Shown in pieces: positions 28,647 to 38,832 of a stretch of DNA of 64,000 bases. Position 1 is the stretch's first letter. Each line of letters starts with the position of its first letter. The DNA is from Acetilactobacillus jinshanensis. GTDB lineage: Bacteria; Bacillota; Bacilli; Lactobacillales; Lactobacillaceae. The notes beneath the pieces were generated by a model. It was not told the DNA's origin, ran no database searches, and worked only from the letters and a program-made list of their open reading frames with translations. The DNA lies in NCBI RefSeq assembly GCF_004359375.1, contig NZ_CP034726.1:1240001-1304000 (forward strand). Direction: 5' to 3'. Both the position numbers and the translations under genes were made by a program.

Positions 28647-30062
28647 ATGAAAAAGACAAAAATTGTAAGTACATTAGGTCCTGCCAGCTTTACGGTCCCG
28701 AAGATCGCTAAGTTAATCAAAGCAGGAGCTAACGTTTTCCGTTTCAACTTCTCACATGGTAGTCATCCTGAACACTTCAAGCGTTACAAGATGGTTGTCC
28801 AGGCTGAAAAGCAGACTGGCATGAACGTTGGTATCGATTGTGATACTAAGGGTGCTGAAATTCGTACTACCGCTAACAAAGATGGTAAGAAATTTACTTA
28901 TCATCCAGGTGACACCTTTAATATTGGAATGGATGCCGATGGTAAGAAAGAAACTACCAAGGACTTAGTTCAGTCCACTTACGATGGCTTATTTGACGAT
29001 GTTCACGTTGGTGGACACGTTATGTTCGATGATGGTATTTTAGATACCATTTGTGTAAGCAAAGATAGCTCTAAGCGTCAGTTACACGTTAAAGTGCAAA
29101 ATACCGCTACCTTAGGTTCTCGTAAGACTGCCGACATTCCTGGTGCCATTGTTAACTTACCTGGTGTTACTAAGAAAGATGAAAATGATATTCGTTTCGC
29201 ATGTGAAAACATGCATATCAACTTTATCACCGCATCATTCTTACGTAAGCCTCAGGATGTTCGTGATATCCAGAAGATTTTAAAGGATGAAAACATGACT
29301 GATGTTCAGATCTTCCCTAAGTTAGAAAATCAAGAAGGTATTGATAACTTACCACAGATCATGAAGTTTGCCGATGGTGTCATGGTACCTCGTGGTGACA
29401 TGGCCGTTAATATTCCATTCGAAAATGTTCCATTAGTACAGAAGCACATGATTCATTACTGTAACAAGATCGGTAAGCCTGTAATCACTGCTACCCAGAT
29501 GGAAGCTTCAATGGCTGTTAATCCTCGTCCTAGCCGTGCTGAAGTATCTGACTGTGCCGATGCCGTATTTGATGGTACCGATGCTACGATGCTTTCTGGT
29601 GAAACTGCTAATGGTGACTGGCCTGTACATGCCGTTGCTTCAATGGCACGTATTGATACCAAGGCTGAAAACCACTTCGCAGAATATGGTTACCCTCGTC
29701 CAAAGTTCGACGGTGGTGACACTGAAGAAGCAGTTGCACACAGTGCTACTTTAGAAGCAACTGACTTAGGCATTAAGACCATCGTTTGCTTTGCCAAGAA
29801 CGGTCACATGCCACGTATGTTCTCTAAGTACCATCCAAATGCTGATGTATTAGCATTAGTTCCTACTGAACGTATTCGTGACGGCTTAACTATTGACTGG
29901 GGTATTCACCCAGTAATGGCTAAGGCTCCTGCAGACTTCAAGAGTGCTTTACAGGAAGCAATGAGCGAAGCCGTTAACTCTGGTTTAGCTAAGAAAGGTG
30001 ACAAGATTTTAGTTGCCATGGCTACTCCAGTTAAAGGTGCATTCGTTGTTACCGTTAAGTAA
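28647..30062 (+). CDS. pyk: Pyruvate kinase, short form
   Basis: Converts PEP and ADP to pyruvate and ATP. From ATG 28647 (GGAGG eleven bases upstream) it has 471 residues. Substrate motifs: FRFNFSHG, CDTKGAEIRT, catalytic Lys in FPKLENQEG, MVPRGDMAV and TATQMEASM...PRPSRAEVSD. It lacks the C-terminal PEP-utiliser-like domain of roughly 100 residues that most lactobacillus enzymes carry, resembling the Leuconostoc/heterofermenter type. There is no pfkA upstream. Codon choice is strongly biased, as expected of a highly expressed gene. Confidence 0.95.
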   Translation: MKKTKIVSTLGPASFTVPKIAKLIKAGANVFRFNFSHGSHPEHFKRYKMVVQAEKQTGMNVGIDCDTKGAEIRTTANKDGKKFTYHPGDTFNIGMDADGKKETTKDLVQSTYDGLFDDVHVGGHVMFDDGILDTICVSKDSSKRQLHVKVQNTATLGSRKTADIPGAIVNLPGVTKKDENDIRFACENMHINFITASFLRKPQDVRDIQKILKDENMTDVQIFPKLENQEGIDNLPQIMKFADGVMVPRGDMAVNIPFENVPLVQKHMIHYCNKIGKPVITATQMEASMAVNPRPSRAEVSDCADAVFDGTDATMLSGETANGDWPVHAVASMARIDTKAENHFAEYGYPRPKFDGGDTEEAVAHSATLEATDLGIKTIVCFAKNGHMPRMFSKYHPNADVLALVPTERIRDGLTIDWGIHPVMAKAPADFKSALQEAMSEAVNSGLAKKGDKILVAMATPVKGAFVVTVK

Positions 30063-30088
30063 TTTATAAAATTTAATCTTTAATACTA

Positions 30089-30117
30089 AGTCCTGAATTT
30101 TTTCAGGACTTTTTTTG
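30089..30117 (+). terminator. Terminator after pyk
   Basis: AGTCCTGAA pairs with TTCAGGACT, followed by seven T residues. Confidence 0.92.
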
Positions 30118-30130
30118 TTGCAAAAATAAA

Positions 30131-30168
30131 GGGCGTCACCTCAAAAACATGAGATGACGCCCTTTTTG
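30131..30168. terminator. Terminator between pyk and yhaN
   Basis: GGGCGTCA at 30131-30138 pairs with TGACGCCC at 30155-30162, with A runs before and T runs after. It probably ends the minus-strand yhaN transcript and can work in both directions. Confidence 0.8.
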
Positions 30169-30183
30169 TTATGCTAATATTTC

Positions 30184-32760
30184 CTAAAGCTGATTTAGAT
30201 CCATCACATCTTGACCACTAGAAAAGTTTTCGTCAGATGTACAGTAAATTACCTGTAATTTATCACTAAGTTGTTTTAGTAAATTAACGGCCGCTTTACG
30301 ACGGGTTACATCAAAATCAGTAAAGCCGTCATCAACTATAATCGGCATTGGATAATCCGTGCCAAAGACCTGAGCCATGGCAAAGATCAACGCTAAATAA
30401 AGCTGCTGAACGGTTCCCTTTGATAATTCATAAAGGGTAAACCGTTGTTTATCGTTACGCATAACTTTAATTTGGGTCTTATTAAAGACAATTGAAACGT
30501 AACGACCATTGGTCAACGTTTTAAAGTTAGCTTGGGCCTGTCGTTCAATCTTAGGGACTCGTCCTTTGGTTGCCAAATTTAAGGCGGCATTAATCCACTG
30601 GCTAGCCAAGACTTCATCCAGCCAACGTTCAACTAACGTATTAATTTCGGTTCGAGCGTTGGCTGCACGTTGCTGAAGTTCATCGTAACTACCGTTATGG
30701 ATTAAATGATCTAATTTGACTTGATCAGCAGTTAACTTTTTAGTAACATCCTGTAAACGAGCTTCCAAGGTATTTGCTTCCTGGGTAATTTGAGTCTTTA
30801 AAGCCTTTAATTCACCATAGGATTGATAATGCTTTAAAGTTGCAAGTTCTTTATTACCAATCTGTTTAGACAAGTCACGATAAGTAGCTTGTTGTTGCTT
30901 TAGTTTAGTCTGCGCTTTTTGTTGCTGGGTAAATTCGTTAGCGTCTTTCACATGTCGATCCTGATAAAACTGATCAAGGTTATCTTTAACAGTCCTTTGC
31001 TTACCATCAGCTTCATCTAATTGTTGTTGATATTTTTGTCGCTGCTGATCAGCCTGCTTATTCAACGTTAAAATTTGGTGCATTTTTGCCACGTAATTTT
31101 TAAGTTGCATGATCTCACTAGACCGATCAGAACTAAGTGTTAACTGACGATTCATAAATGACCAATCATTAAAGTACTTATTTAAATCATTCGTAAGTTG
31201 AGTAATATGTTGTTTTAACGTTTGTCTTTCAGACGTAAGTTTAACGATTCGTTTCAGGTCATCCTGAATCACGATCCATTTTTCCACCGAACTATCTGGA
31301 TAGTGATATTTCGATTGGTATTGGTTAATTTGACGGCTAAATTTATTAGTCGCCTGTTGGTGCTCATGAACATCTTTATGAATACTATTGAGTTTAGCAT
31401 GATTTTGTTTAATGGCTTGAAGACGATAGGCAAACCAAATTATACCAAGAATAATGCCCAATATAGCAATCAACCAAATCGATGAAATTGCACCAACTAA
31501 AATTAATAAACCGCTAATTCCATAAGTGACATAATCTTTTCCAGAATTATGAGGTCCAGATTGATTTTGAAGCATTAATAATCGTTGGCTTAATACTTGC
31601 AACTTAGTCTGATTCTGATGAATTTGATCGGCAACGTGTTGAACTGATTGATAATCATCCCGGCTCATTGGCCTTAAAACATGATCATTAACTAGATATT
31701 TAGACCGTAACGTTTTCAACTGATCATTTAGATTAGCTAGGTGTTCTTGTGATAACTTAACCTGCTGAAGTTTACGCTCAACATCGTTAAATTGATCCGC
31801 AAGTTTTCTAATCTCATCTAGATGCTGAACATAATAGCGTGTAGACCCATCATTAGCCACTTGTGATGAAGCTTCATCAATTTGCTGATTAATCAATTTG
31901 ACGTGTTCTTGAGCCTTGATTAACCGCTTAGATAACTGCTGTAAATGATCAGCATCGTCAGCCGTAAAACCTGGCAACAACTTATGATTCATTACCGGTC
32001 GTAAAGACTTTACTTTTTGATACTGAAGCCACGTATTTTGAGCTTGGTTAACCTGCTTAACACGCTGGTTTTGTTGATCTAATTGAGCTTGAATTACGTG
32101 TTGATCACGATGATATCGGTCAATGGCTTTAAGTAATTCCTGATACGTTGTGTAACCTGATTTAGCCGTTTTAATTTGATCAAGTAATCGAGCATAGCGC
32201 TTTAATTTCTGGTTTAACGGTGGCTTATATCCACGTGGGGTATATATTTTCTTAGCGTCTTTATTTAAAGCTTCCCGATAATCAATCCAGTCGTTACTGT
32301 GTGCTAACCCAATTCTCTGGATCCGGTAAATTAAATCACGTTGCTTTAGCTTACCGACCTTTCGCAAGTCAACGGTTCCAAAATAATACAAAGCATCAAA
32401 CGTATTTCGATCAAACGGCCCTAATATTTTCTTTAAGAGTGACTTATCTAATTGGTCACCATGATTATTTAAAATCGTTACTTGGCCACCGTTTTTCCCA
32501 GCCATGCGCTGAACGATATAAGTTTGGTCATTCGCAATTATCTCTAACTGACCACCATAATTCTTTGATTTACTGGGGATATAATTTTTATGACTAGAAT
32601 GACGATTTACATAACCAAACAAAACACCACGAATAAAGCTTAGTAACGTTGTTTTACCGGCTTCATTTCGTCCGTAAAGAATGTTTAAACCCTTCCGAAG
32701 TGGAAGTGTTATATCATGCCATTTACCATAATTAAAGATGTGGACCTGCTTAATTATCAT
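30184..32760 (-). CDS. yhaN: SbcC-like AAA ATPase YhaN
   Basis: An 858-residue SMC-like ATPase of the B. subtilis YhaN type. Walker A GRNEAGKTT at 30-38; two long coiled-coil stretches; a small hydrophobic pair at about 410-445 (YVTYGISGLLILVGAISSIW) inside the coil region, as seen in relatives; signature ELSKGTVQQLYLAL and Walker B PIIVDDGFTDFD near the C terminus. Overlaps yhaO by 11 bases and likely forms a Mre11/Rad50-like nuclease complex with it. Confidence 0.88.
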   Translation of the reverse strand: MIIKQVHIFNYGKWHDITLPLRKGLNILYGRNEAGKTTLLSFIRGVLFGYVNRHSSHKNYIPSKSKNYGGQLEIIANDQTYIVQRMAGKNGGQVTILNNHGDQLDKSLLKKILGPFDRNTFDALYYFGTVDLRKVGKLKQRDLIYRIQRIGLAHSNDWIDYREALNKDAKKIYTPRGYKPPLNQKLKRYARLLDQIKTAKSGYTTYQELLKAIDRYHRDQHVIQAQLDQQNQRVKQVNQAQNTWLQYQKVKSLRPVMNHKLLPGFTADDADHLQQLSKRLIKAQEHVKLINQQIDEASSQVANDGSTRYYVQHLDEIRKLADQFNDVERKLQQVKLSQEHLANLNDQLKTLRSKYLVNDHVLRPMSRDDYQSVQHVADQIHQNQTKLQVLSQRLLMLQNQSGPHNSGKDYVTYGISGLLILVGAISSIWLIAILGIILGIIWFAYRLQAIKQNHAKLNSIHKDVHEHQQATNKFSRQINQYQSKYHYPDSSVEKWIVIQDDLKRIVKLTSERQTLKQHITQLTNDLNKYFNDWSFMNRQLTLSSDRSSEIMQLKNYVAKMHQILTLNKQADQQRQKYQQQLDEADGKQRTVKDNLDQFYQDRHVKDANEFTQQQKAQTKLKQQQATYRDLSKQIGNKELATLKHYQSYGELKALKTQITQEANTLEARLQDVTKKLTADQVKLDHLIHNGSYDELQQRAANARTEINTLVERWLDEVLASQWINAALNLATKGRVPKIERQAQANFKTLTNGRYVSIVFNKTQIKVMRNDKQRFTLYELSKGTVQQLYLALIFAMAQVFGTDYPMPIIVDDGFTDFDVTRRKAAVNLLKQLSDKLQVIYCTSDENFSSGQDVMDLNQL

Positions 32761-33964
32761 CTTGAGAACCCCTATGATTAAGTATTAATTGCGTTACGTG
32801 CTGTTTTAACTGATTAATTGCTTTTGACTTGTTAAACCGCTGATTAATAAACGAACGCTGGAATAATTTCTTAGCAATTTGATCAACATTACCAATCTGA
32901 AAGACCTGATCAGCACTCTTTTTCCAGACATCCGATTTAAGCTGGAGCTTCGAATCATGATGTTGACTTAAAGTGACGTTATATACCCAAGCATTCCACT
33001 CCTGATAATGATTCTGTAACAAGGCTTGCAACTGATCCAATAAATTCTGATTGTTAATCAACGTTATTAAATCAGAATTTACATTAGTAGCATTAGTCAA
33101 TTGCAACTGGATATTCACCAGATGGAATTTCTGATATTTCTGCTGTTGGACAGTACTTAAAATTAAATCAACTAATTCATTTTCATCTTTAACGGTCGTT
33201 ACTTGAACCGGTAACGTTACCCAATTAATCAGTGACGTAGCATGAAATTCAGGTTGAAATTGATGATTGCTATCAACTAGAAGATAACCCTTATCGCCCG
33301 TTTCATTCGGGGTTCGACCCTGAATATTACCTGGATAAACAACTGGTGGCCATTTATTAAGAACCTGACGCTTATGAATGTGACCCAAGGCCCAGTAATC
33401 ATAGTGTTTACTAAGCAGTTCATCAAGACTAAACGGCGTGTAATTAGAAGATCCACTACTAATTTGGCCGTGAATCATCCCGATCTGATAATCACAATCA
33501 TGTTTGACCGGAAAATCATTAATTATGCGTTGCTGTTCCCAACGACTACCATAACTAAACCCGGTAACGTTCACGATAGTTCCGTCACGTAATTTTAACG
33601 ATTTAGTTGTTACCTGTTTAGGAAAAACGTAGGTATTCCCTGGGTAACTCAATTTCTGGTAATCACCAGAATAATAATCATGATTACCAAAGCTCAGTAA
33701 GACCGGAATCTGGTGCTGATCTAATAAGCTTAATTCATGCTTCAAAAAATTCTGGGCATGAACATTCTGATCCTGTCGATCAAATAGATCACCAACGATT
33801 AAAACAAAGTCAACCTGCTGATCGATGGCGGATCGAACAATCTTAGCAAACGATTGATAAGTTGAGTGATAAACTAAGTTCCAGACCGCATCCGGCGTTC
33901 CATCGTTTCGTAAATTATCAAACGGACTATCTAAATGTAAATCCGCGGTATGAATAAATTTCAT
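32750..33964 (-). CDS. yhaO: DNA repair exonuclease YhaO (Mre11/SbcD-like metallophosphoesterase)
   Basis: The metallophosphoesterase partner of YhaN. 404 residues from the ATG at 33964 (GAGGAAC just upstream), which is preferred over a start 28 codons upstream that overlaps the penicillin-binding protein gene. Motifs: FIHTADLHLDSPF, GDLFDR, FGNHDYY and GHIHKR. The C-terminal part would cap the complex. Confidence 0.9.
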   Translation of the reverse strand: MKFIHTADLHLDSPFDNLRNDGTPDAVWNLVYHSTYQSFAKIVRSAIDQQVDFVLIVGDLFDRQDQNVHAQNFLKHELSLLDQHQIPVLLSFGNHDYYSGDYQKLSYPGNTYVFPKQVTTKSLKLRDGTIVNVTGFSYGSRWEQQRIINDFPVKHDCDYQIGMIHGQISSGSSNYTPFSLDELLSKHYDYWALGHIHKRQVLNKWPPVVYPGNIQGRTPNETGDKGYLLVDSNHQFQPEFHATSLINWVTLPVQVTTVKDENELVDLILSTVQQQKYQKFHLVNIQLQLTNATNVNSDLITLINNQNLLDQLQALLQNHYQEWNAWVYNVTLSQHHDSKLQLKSDVWKKSADQVFQIGNVDQIAKKLFQRSFINQRFNKSKAINQLKQHVTQLILNHRGSQDDN

Positions 33965-33974
33965 AAGTTCCTCA

Positions 33975-36101
33975 CTATTCCAAGAAATGCTTAGCTTTAT
34001 TAAACAACTGATGAGTTGACTTCTTAACCGAATCAAAGCCCTGGTCAAAATCAGCGGTAACTTTCGATGCTTTTTGTTTAAAGTCGTCTAAATTATTTGA
34101 AGAACTGGAATTCTTCTTATCGGCAATCGTCTGGGCATCTTTAACGTTAAACGACGTTTCCTTGGTGGTTGGAATGATTTCCTGCATTTCGGTCTTAAAT
34201 AACGGTCCAATTCCAGTTCCACTTAAGTTTTCTAGATGCTGAGCACGATCCGTCTTATCAAAGCCTTCCCAAGTAGCTAGGACAACGTCTGGTGTGTAGC
34301 CAACGATCCATTTATCACGGGTGGCGTCACTATCACCGGTATTATCAGCTTGAGTGCTACCGGTTTTGCCGGCAACCTGATAACCATTTGGTTTAGCATC
34401 AACACCGCTACCGTCATCAAAGACGCCTAGCATCATACTGGTCATCTGTTTAGCCGTTCCTGGTGACATCACGTTATGAGTGGTACTACCGGTATTATTA
34501 ACGATCACTTTACCAGATGCATTAACAATCTTACGAATATAATGCGGCGAAGTTCGGGTCCCCTTATTAGCAAACGCTGTGTATGCACTGGCCATCTGCT
34601 GAGGCGAGACACCTTTGGATAAGCCGCCTAAGCCTAAAGCAAGGTTCTTATCTCGATTAGTTAACGGAATCCCGAATTTCTCAGCTGATTTAAAGCCCTT
34701 ATCAACGCCAATTCGATTTAATAACCAAACGGTCGGTGCGTTCATACTTTGGGCTAATGCTTTATACATTGGCACGTGTCCCGTGTAGACATTGTTATAG
34801 TTCTTTGGTGTATACGTACCATGATCATACGATTTCGGTTTATTAAGCAATTTGGAATCGTAACGATAACCACTTTCCAGAGCTGGTGTATAAACAGCTA
34901 ACGGTTTCATGGTTGAACCAGGTTGTCTAGTCATTTGAGTAGCACGATTATAGCCACGGAAGACGGGTTTACCACGACCACCGACAACGGCTGTAACACC
35001 ACCGGTATGTGGATTCATCGCAATTGATGCGGCTTGAACCTTGGCACCATCACGGGCATTATGCGGAAAATTATTTTTATTTCTGAAATTATTTTGTAAA
35101 TCTGATTGCTGCTTCTGGTTTAAAGTCGTGTAAATTCGGTAACCATGATTCATAATATCCGATTCAGAAATTCCGTAACGGTTAATGGCTTCATTAATAA
35201 CCGCGTCAAAATAATACGGATATTGATAATAACTTCGGTAAATATAATTATTTTTAACGTTAATCGGCGTTTTTGCCAATGCACGAGCCTTACTCATGCT
35301 AATCTTATGATTTTCAGCCATCAGGTACAGGACGACATTCCGACGTTCCTTAGACAATTTGGGATGATTAATCGGGTTAAATGCACCTGGATTAGTCAAC
35401 ATCCCGGCTAAGATTGCGGCATCCTGAACCGGTAACTTACTTGCCGGTAGACCAAAGTACCTTTCTGAAGCGTCTTGAACACCATAGACACCGTTACCAA
35501 AGTAAGCATTATTCATGTACATCGTTAAAATGTCGTTTTTAGGATAAACGTTCGCAACCTGAATCGACATAAATAGTTCCTTTAGTTTTCGGTTAAAGGT
35601 TTGCTGTTGGGTTAGGTAGGTGTTTTTAACCAATTGTTGAGTTAGCGTACTACCACCACCACTGATGTAGTTACGGTGAAGCAGCTTATTTTTGATCATT
35701 AATAAAACGGCACGACCATAACCACGGACTGAGAAACCATGTTCGTGATAAAAATTACGGTCTTCAGTCGAAATAATAGCGTTGGGTAAATTTGGTGAGA
35801 TTTCCTTTAAGCCAACGTAACTACCTTTTTGCCCCGAAAATTGACCTGCTTGATGACCAGAATCATCATAAATAATGGTCGGTCGTTTTAAAGACGAATG
35901 TAAATTACTAACGTCCATCGTCTTGGCGATATACGTCATGTAGATACTCATCATTAAAAATAACGTTAGAAATATCAGAATTAACCAACGAATAATTTGA
36001 TAACGATGATTAATGGCTTTAATACCTTGCCAGACTCGATCACTATATTTGAAAAAAGATCCCGATTTTTTGGATTGTTTACCAAAATTGTTTTGATTCA
36101 T
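33975..36101 (-). CDS. Class A penicillin-binding protein (transglycosylase/transpeptidase)
   Basis: A 708-residue bifunctional peptidoglycan synthase of the PBP1A/PBP2A type. One membrane anchor at about 38-60; transglycosylase motifs STEDRNFYHEHG and GGSTLTQQLVKN; transpeptidase motifs STMK (active Ser), SMN and KTGS. A short Ser/Asn/Lys-rich C-terminal tail follows. The exact subtype (pbp1A or pbp2A) is not resolved. Confidence 0.93.
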   Translation of the reverse strand: MNQNNFGKQSKKSGSFFKYSDRVWQGIKAINHRYQIIRWLILIFLTLFLMMSIYMTYIAKTMDVSNLHSSLKRPTIIYDDSGHQAGQFSGQKGSYVGLKEISPNLPNAIISTEDRNFYHEHGFSVRGYGRAVLLMIKNKLLHRNYISGGGSTLTQQLVKNTYLTQQQTFNRKLKELFMSIQVANVYPKNDILTMYMNNAYFGNGVYGVQDASERYFGLPASKLPVQDAAILAGMLTNPGAFNPINHPKLSKERRNVVLYLMAENHKISMSKARALAKTPINVKNNYIYRSYYQYPYYFDAVINEAINRYGISESDIMNHGYRIYTTLNQKQQSDLQNNFRNKNNFPHNARDGAKVQAASIAMNPHTGGVTAVVGGRGKPVFRGYNRATQMTRQPGSTMKPLAVYTPALESGYRYDSKLLNKPKSYDHGTYTPKNYNNVYTGHVPMYKALAQSMNAPTVWLLNRIGVDKGFKSAEKFGIPLTNRDKNLALGLGGLSKGVSPQQMASAYTAFANKGTRTSPHYIRKIVNASGKVIVNNTGSTTHNVMSPGTAKQMTSMMLGVFDDGSGVDAKPNGYQVAGKTGSTQADNTGDSDATRDKWIVGYTPDVVLATWEGFDKTDRAQHLENLSGTGIGPLFKTEMQEIIPTTKETSFNVKDAQTIADKKNSSSSNNLDDFKQKASKVTADFDQGFDSVKKSTHQLFNKAKHFLE

Positions 36102-36191
36102 AATTCAAAATAATCCTCTTTTATAACCGAATTCTTAAGAACCATAAGTTGAGTACATTATATTATATTTCGTTAATCGTTTTAAGCTAAA

Positions 36192-36224
36192 TAAAAACGG
36201 TACTCCGTTATATACGGAATACCG
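36192..36224 (-). terminator. Terminator after argS
   Basis: CGGTA-C-TCCGT pairs with ACGGA-A-TACCG; on the minus strand a TTTTTAT run follows. Confidence 0.85.
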
Positions 36225-36254
36225 CTTAAATCTAATTTTTTAATTAAAGCTAAT

Positions 36255-37940
36255 TTACATTCTGTTTGGTGCTTTAACACCTAATAAGCGCATCGATTCT
36301 TTCAATACAATTGAAACGCTCTTAACTAATGATAGACGAGCACCCAATTGTGGATCCTTCTTTAAGATTCGGGAATGAGCGTAGTACTGGTTAAAGTCTT
36401 TGGATAAGTGTAAAGCGTATTTGGCAACGTCAGATGGTTCGAATTCTTTACCAGCTTCACGAACGATCTTAGGGAATGCGTTTAACGACTTAATGATGTT
36501 CCAGGCTTCTGGATCCTTAACATCCTTATCAGCATTCTTTAAGTCGATTTTTCCGGCTTTTCTTAAGATACTTTCGGCACGAACACGGCAATACATTACG
36601 TAAGGACCAGTTTCACCTTCGAATTGTAACTGCTGCTTCAAGTTGAAGTTAATGCTGTCCATTCGGTTGTTCTTAAGATCACCGAAGATGATGGCACCAA
36701 CACCGACTTCTCGAGCAACTTCATCTTTATTAGGTAAGGTTGGGTTCTTTTCTTGAATCTGCTTCTTAGCCAAACGAACGGCATCGTCCAAGACCTTATT
36801 CAAAAGAATAATGCGTCCGGAACGTGTAGATAACTTCTTACCGTTTTCAGTGATTAAGCCAAACGGAACGTGATGAACGTTCTTTGGTAAGCCCATTTCA
36901 TTCAAAACGGCTTTTAACTGCTTGAAGTAGTAGATCTGTTCACCACCGGTGACGTAAATGTTCATTGCCGGATGGTAGTTACGATCACGCCAGATAGCAC
37001 AAGCAATATCACGGGTGATGTAAAGTGTTGCGCCATCACTCTTTAAGATTAAGGCTGGGTTTAAGTGATACTTACTTAAATCAACGACTTGAGCACCCTG
37101 TGATTTATGAAGCAAGCCCTTTTGCTTAAGGAACTTAACGACACCTGGCAACATGTTACGGTAAAATGATTCACCATGGTGGGTATCGAACTTAACACCT
37201 AATTTTTCGTAGGTCTTATGGAATGAGATTAAGGAAACGTGACGGAACCATTTCCATAGGTCCATGGCTTCTTTATTACCTGATTCTAACTTCTTGAACC
37301 AGGCACGGGCTTCATCATCCAATTCAGGATGCTGTTTATCAACGCGGTGGAAATGAACGTAATACTTAACTAACTTGTTGATCGGGTCCTTTTCAACGGC
37401 TTCTTTATTACCCCACTTTAAGTAGGCGGTAATTAACTTACCGAACTGGGTGCCCCAATCACCCAAGTGATTATCCTTAATGGTCTTAAAACCACTCTTC
37501 ATCATGATCTGGGCAATTGAATTACCAATTACGGTTGAACGGAGATGACCCATTGAAATCGGTTTAGCAATGTTAGGCGAAGACATATCGATAACAACGT
37601 TACGACCTTTACCGATGTTGTTATCACCATAATGGGAACCATCTTTTAAGATGTTATTTAAAACGTCTTCGCTAAACTGTTTGCGATCAAAGAAGAAGTT
37701 TAAATAAGGGCCAACGGCTTCAATTTTGTCAAAGCCGGTATGGTCAATCTTCTTAACTAAATTGTCAGCAATTTCCTTTGGATTCTTATGAAAGACCTTA
37801 GCTAAAACGAAGCATGGGAATGATAAATCACCATTTTTATCAGTCTTTGGGTATTCAATTTTAGATAAGATATCTTTAGCGCTAACTTTATTATTTAAAG
37901 CGTTAGAAACTGCTTTAGCAATCTGTTGTTTATAATTCAC
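36255..37940 (-). CDS. argS: Arginyl-tRNA synthetase
   Basis: Class I synthetase of 561 residues. N-terminal Add-1 domain, HIGH-type motif in KPISMGHLRSTVIGN, KMSK-type motif in GKKLSTRSGR, and C-terminal DALR anticodon-binding domain ending LLGVKAPNRM, typical of ArgS. Regulated by the T-box upstream. Confidence 0.96.
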   Translation of the reverse strand: MNYKQQIAKAVSNALNNKVSAKDILSKIEYPKTDKNGDLSFPCFVLAKVFHKNPKEIADNLVKKIDHTGFDKIEAVGPYLNFFFDRKQFSEDVLNNILKDGSHYGDNNIGKGRNVVIDMSSPNIAKPISMGHLRSTVIGNSIAQIMMKSGFKTIKDNHLGDWGTQFGKLITAYLKWGNKEAVEKDPINKLVKYYVHFHRVDKQHPELDDEARAWFKKLESGNKEAMDLWKWFRHVSLISFHKTYEKLGVKFDTHHGESFYRNMLPGVVKFLKQKGLLHKSQGAQVVDLSKYHLNPALILKSDGATLYITRDIACAIWRDRNYHPAMNIYVTGGEQIYYFKQLKAVLNEMGLPKNVHHVPFGLITENGKKLSTRSGRIILLNKVLDDAVRLAKKQIQEKNPTLPNKDEVAREVGVGAIIFGDLKNNRMDSINFNLKQQLQFEGETGPYVMYCRVRAESILRKAGKIDLKNADKDVKDPEAWNIIKSLNAFPKIVREAGKEFEPSDVAKYALHLSKDFNQYYAHSRILKKDPQLGARLSLVKSVSIVLKESMRLLGVKAPNRM

Positions 37941-37967
37941 GTTTTATCCTCCTCTAGATAGTAAAAA

Positions 37968-38150
37968 ATCTCTTACAAATAAATTGTAAGAGACGAGATA
38001 ACCCGCGGTACCACTCTTATTGATAGATCGGTATCCACTTAAGGAATTATTTTCTAAAAAGCACGTTCAATCCGTTCACTAATCTAGCTCTCACCAAATC
38101 TAGACTCGCTAAGTAGCTACTCGAACCTACTACTCTTTTATCATTGAAAT
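37968..38150 (-). promoter_or_regulatory. T-box leader of argS
   Basis: GAGTGGTACCGCGGGT on the minus strand at 38001-38016 is a T-box. The terminator CTCTTACAA/TTGTAAGAG at 37971-37992 follows. Stem I features are visible upstream (AGAGTAGTAGG and GGTGAGAGC). The specifier codon was not assigned with certainty. Confidence 0.9.
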
Positions 38151-38173
38151 AATTATTAAAATTAATTTTCAAG

Positions 38174-38244
38174 AGCGGGCAACGGGAATCGAACCCGCGA
38201 CTTAGGCTTGGGAAGCCCAGATTTTACCGCTGAACTATGCCCGC
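38174..38244 (-). tRNA. tRNA-Gly (CCC)
   Basis: 71 nt cloverleaf. Anticodon stem TGGGC/GCCTA (one G-T) with loop TTCCCAA, anticodon CCC, U33 normal. T loop TTCGATT normal. CCA not encoded. Confidence 0.93.
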
Positions 38245-38342
38245 ATGACTAATATCTACATTTATAAATGTTATCATATAAGAGGACTATTTTAAACGTC
38301 TCAGATTTAATTGACGTTAAATTTAATAAAGAAGGAAAAAAC

Positions 38343-38696
38343 ATGTGGATTACACTTAACTTTTTGTTTTGGCTATTTCTTCTAATTTTTGCTTTGGTCG
38401 GCTTAAATCGACATTCATCCAAGAAATTAGTCAAATGCTTAATTCTTTCCAGAATTTTTTACATCTGCTTAATCATTAGTCAAGTTATGATCACCTTTTA
38501 CTACTTTAAATCTCGACCGGTCGTTGTTAGCATCAGCGGAATTCTTTGCTTGGTAAGTGCTGCCTTGGTTGAAACTGACTTCAGAAAGAAGCAGAGCGGT
38601 AATTTTGGTAAATTCACACTTGACGTTGTCTTCGCGGTTTTACTGATTTACATGATCTTCCAAACTTGGTCGATTTTACCAACTTCGGTTTATTAA
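38343..38696 (+). CDS. YisL family (DUF1516) small membrane protein
   Basis: 117 residues with four membrane helices, starting MWITLNFLFWLFLLIFALVG. AAGGAAAA precedes the ATG at 38343; the longer frame from 38268 is unlikely. Length and pattern match the YisL/DUF1516 family, function unknown. Followed by a terminator, so it is probably a single-gene transcript. Confidence 0.8.
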   Translation: MWITLNFLFWLFLLIFALVGLNRHSSKKLVKCLILSRIFYICLIISQVMITFYYFKSRPVVVSISGILCLVSAALVETDFRKKQSGNFGKFTLDVVFAVLLIYMIFQTWSILPTSVY

Positions 38697-38721
38697 AAAT
38701 GAAGCTTTAATCATAATCATG

Positions 38722-38758
38722 AGCTTCGTTACGTTAATTAATGTGACGAAGCTTTTTA
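38722..38758 (+). terminator. Terminator after the YisL-like gene
   Basis: AGCTTCGTTAC pairs with GTGACGAAGCT around ATTAATT-type loop, followed by a T run. Confidence 0.85.
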
Positions 38759-38778
38759 TTTACAAGCCATGAATATTG

Positions 38779-38784
38779 TATAAT
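38779..38784 (+). promoter_or_regulatory. -10 box of nrdI
   Basis: TATAAT at 38779-38784, preceded by TTG. A start point near 38791 would leave a leader of about 42 nt containing only the AGAAAGGA site before the ACG at 38833, so no upstream ATG would be in the mRNA. Confidence 0.6.
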
Positions 38785-38832
38785 TAAAAGTGTTTCAAGC
38801 GTTTTTACTCGAACTTCAGAAAGGAAATCTCT

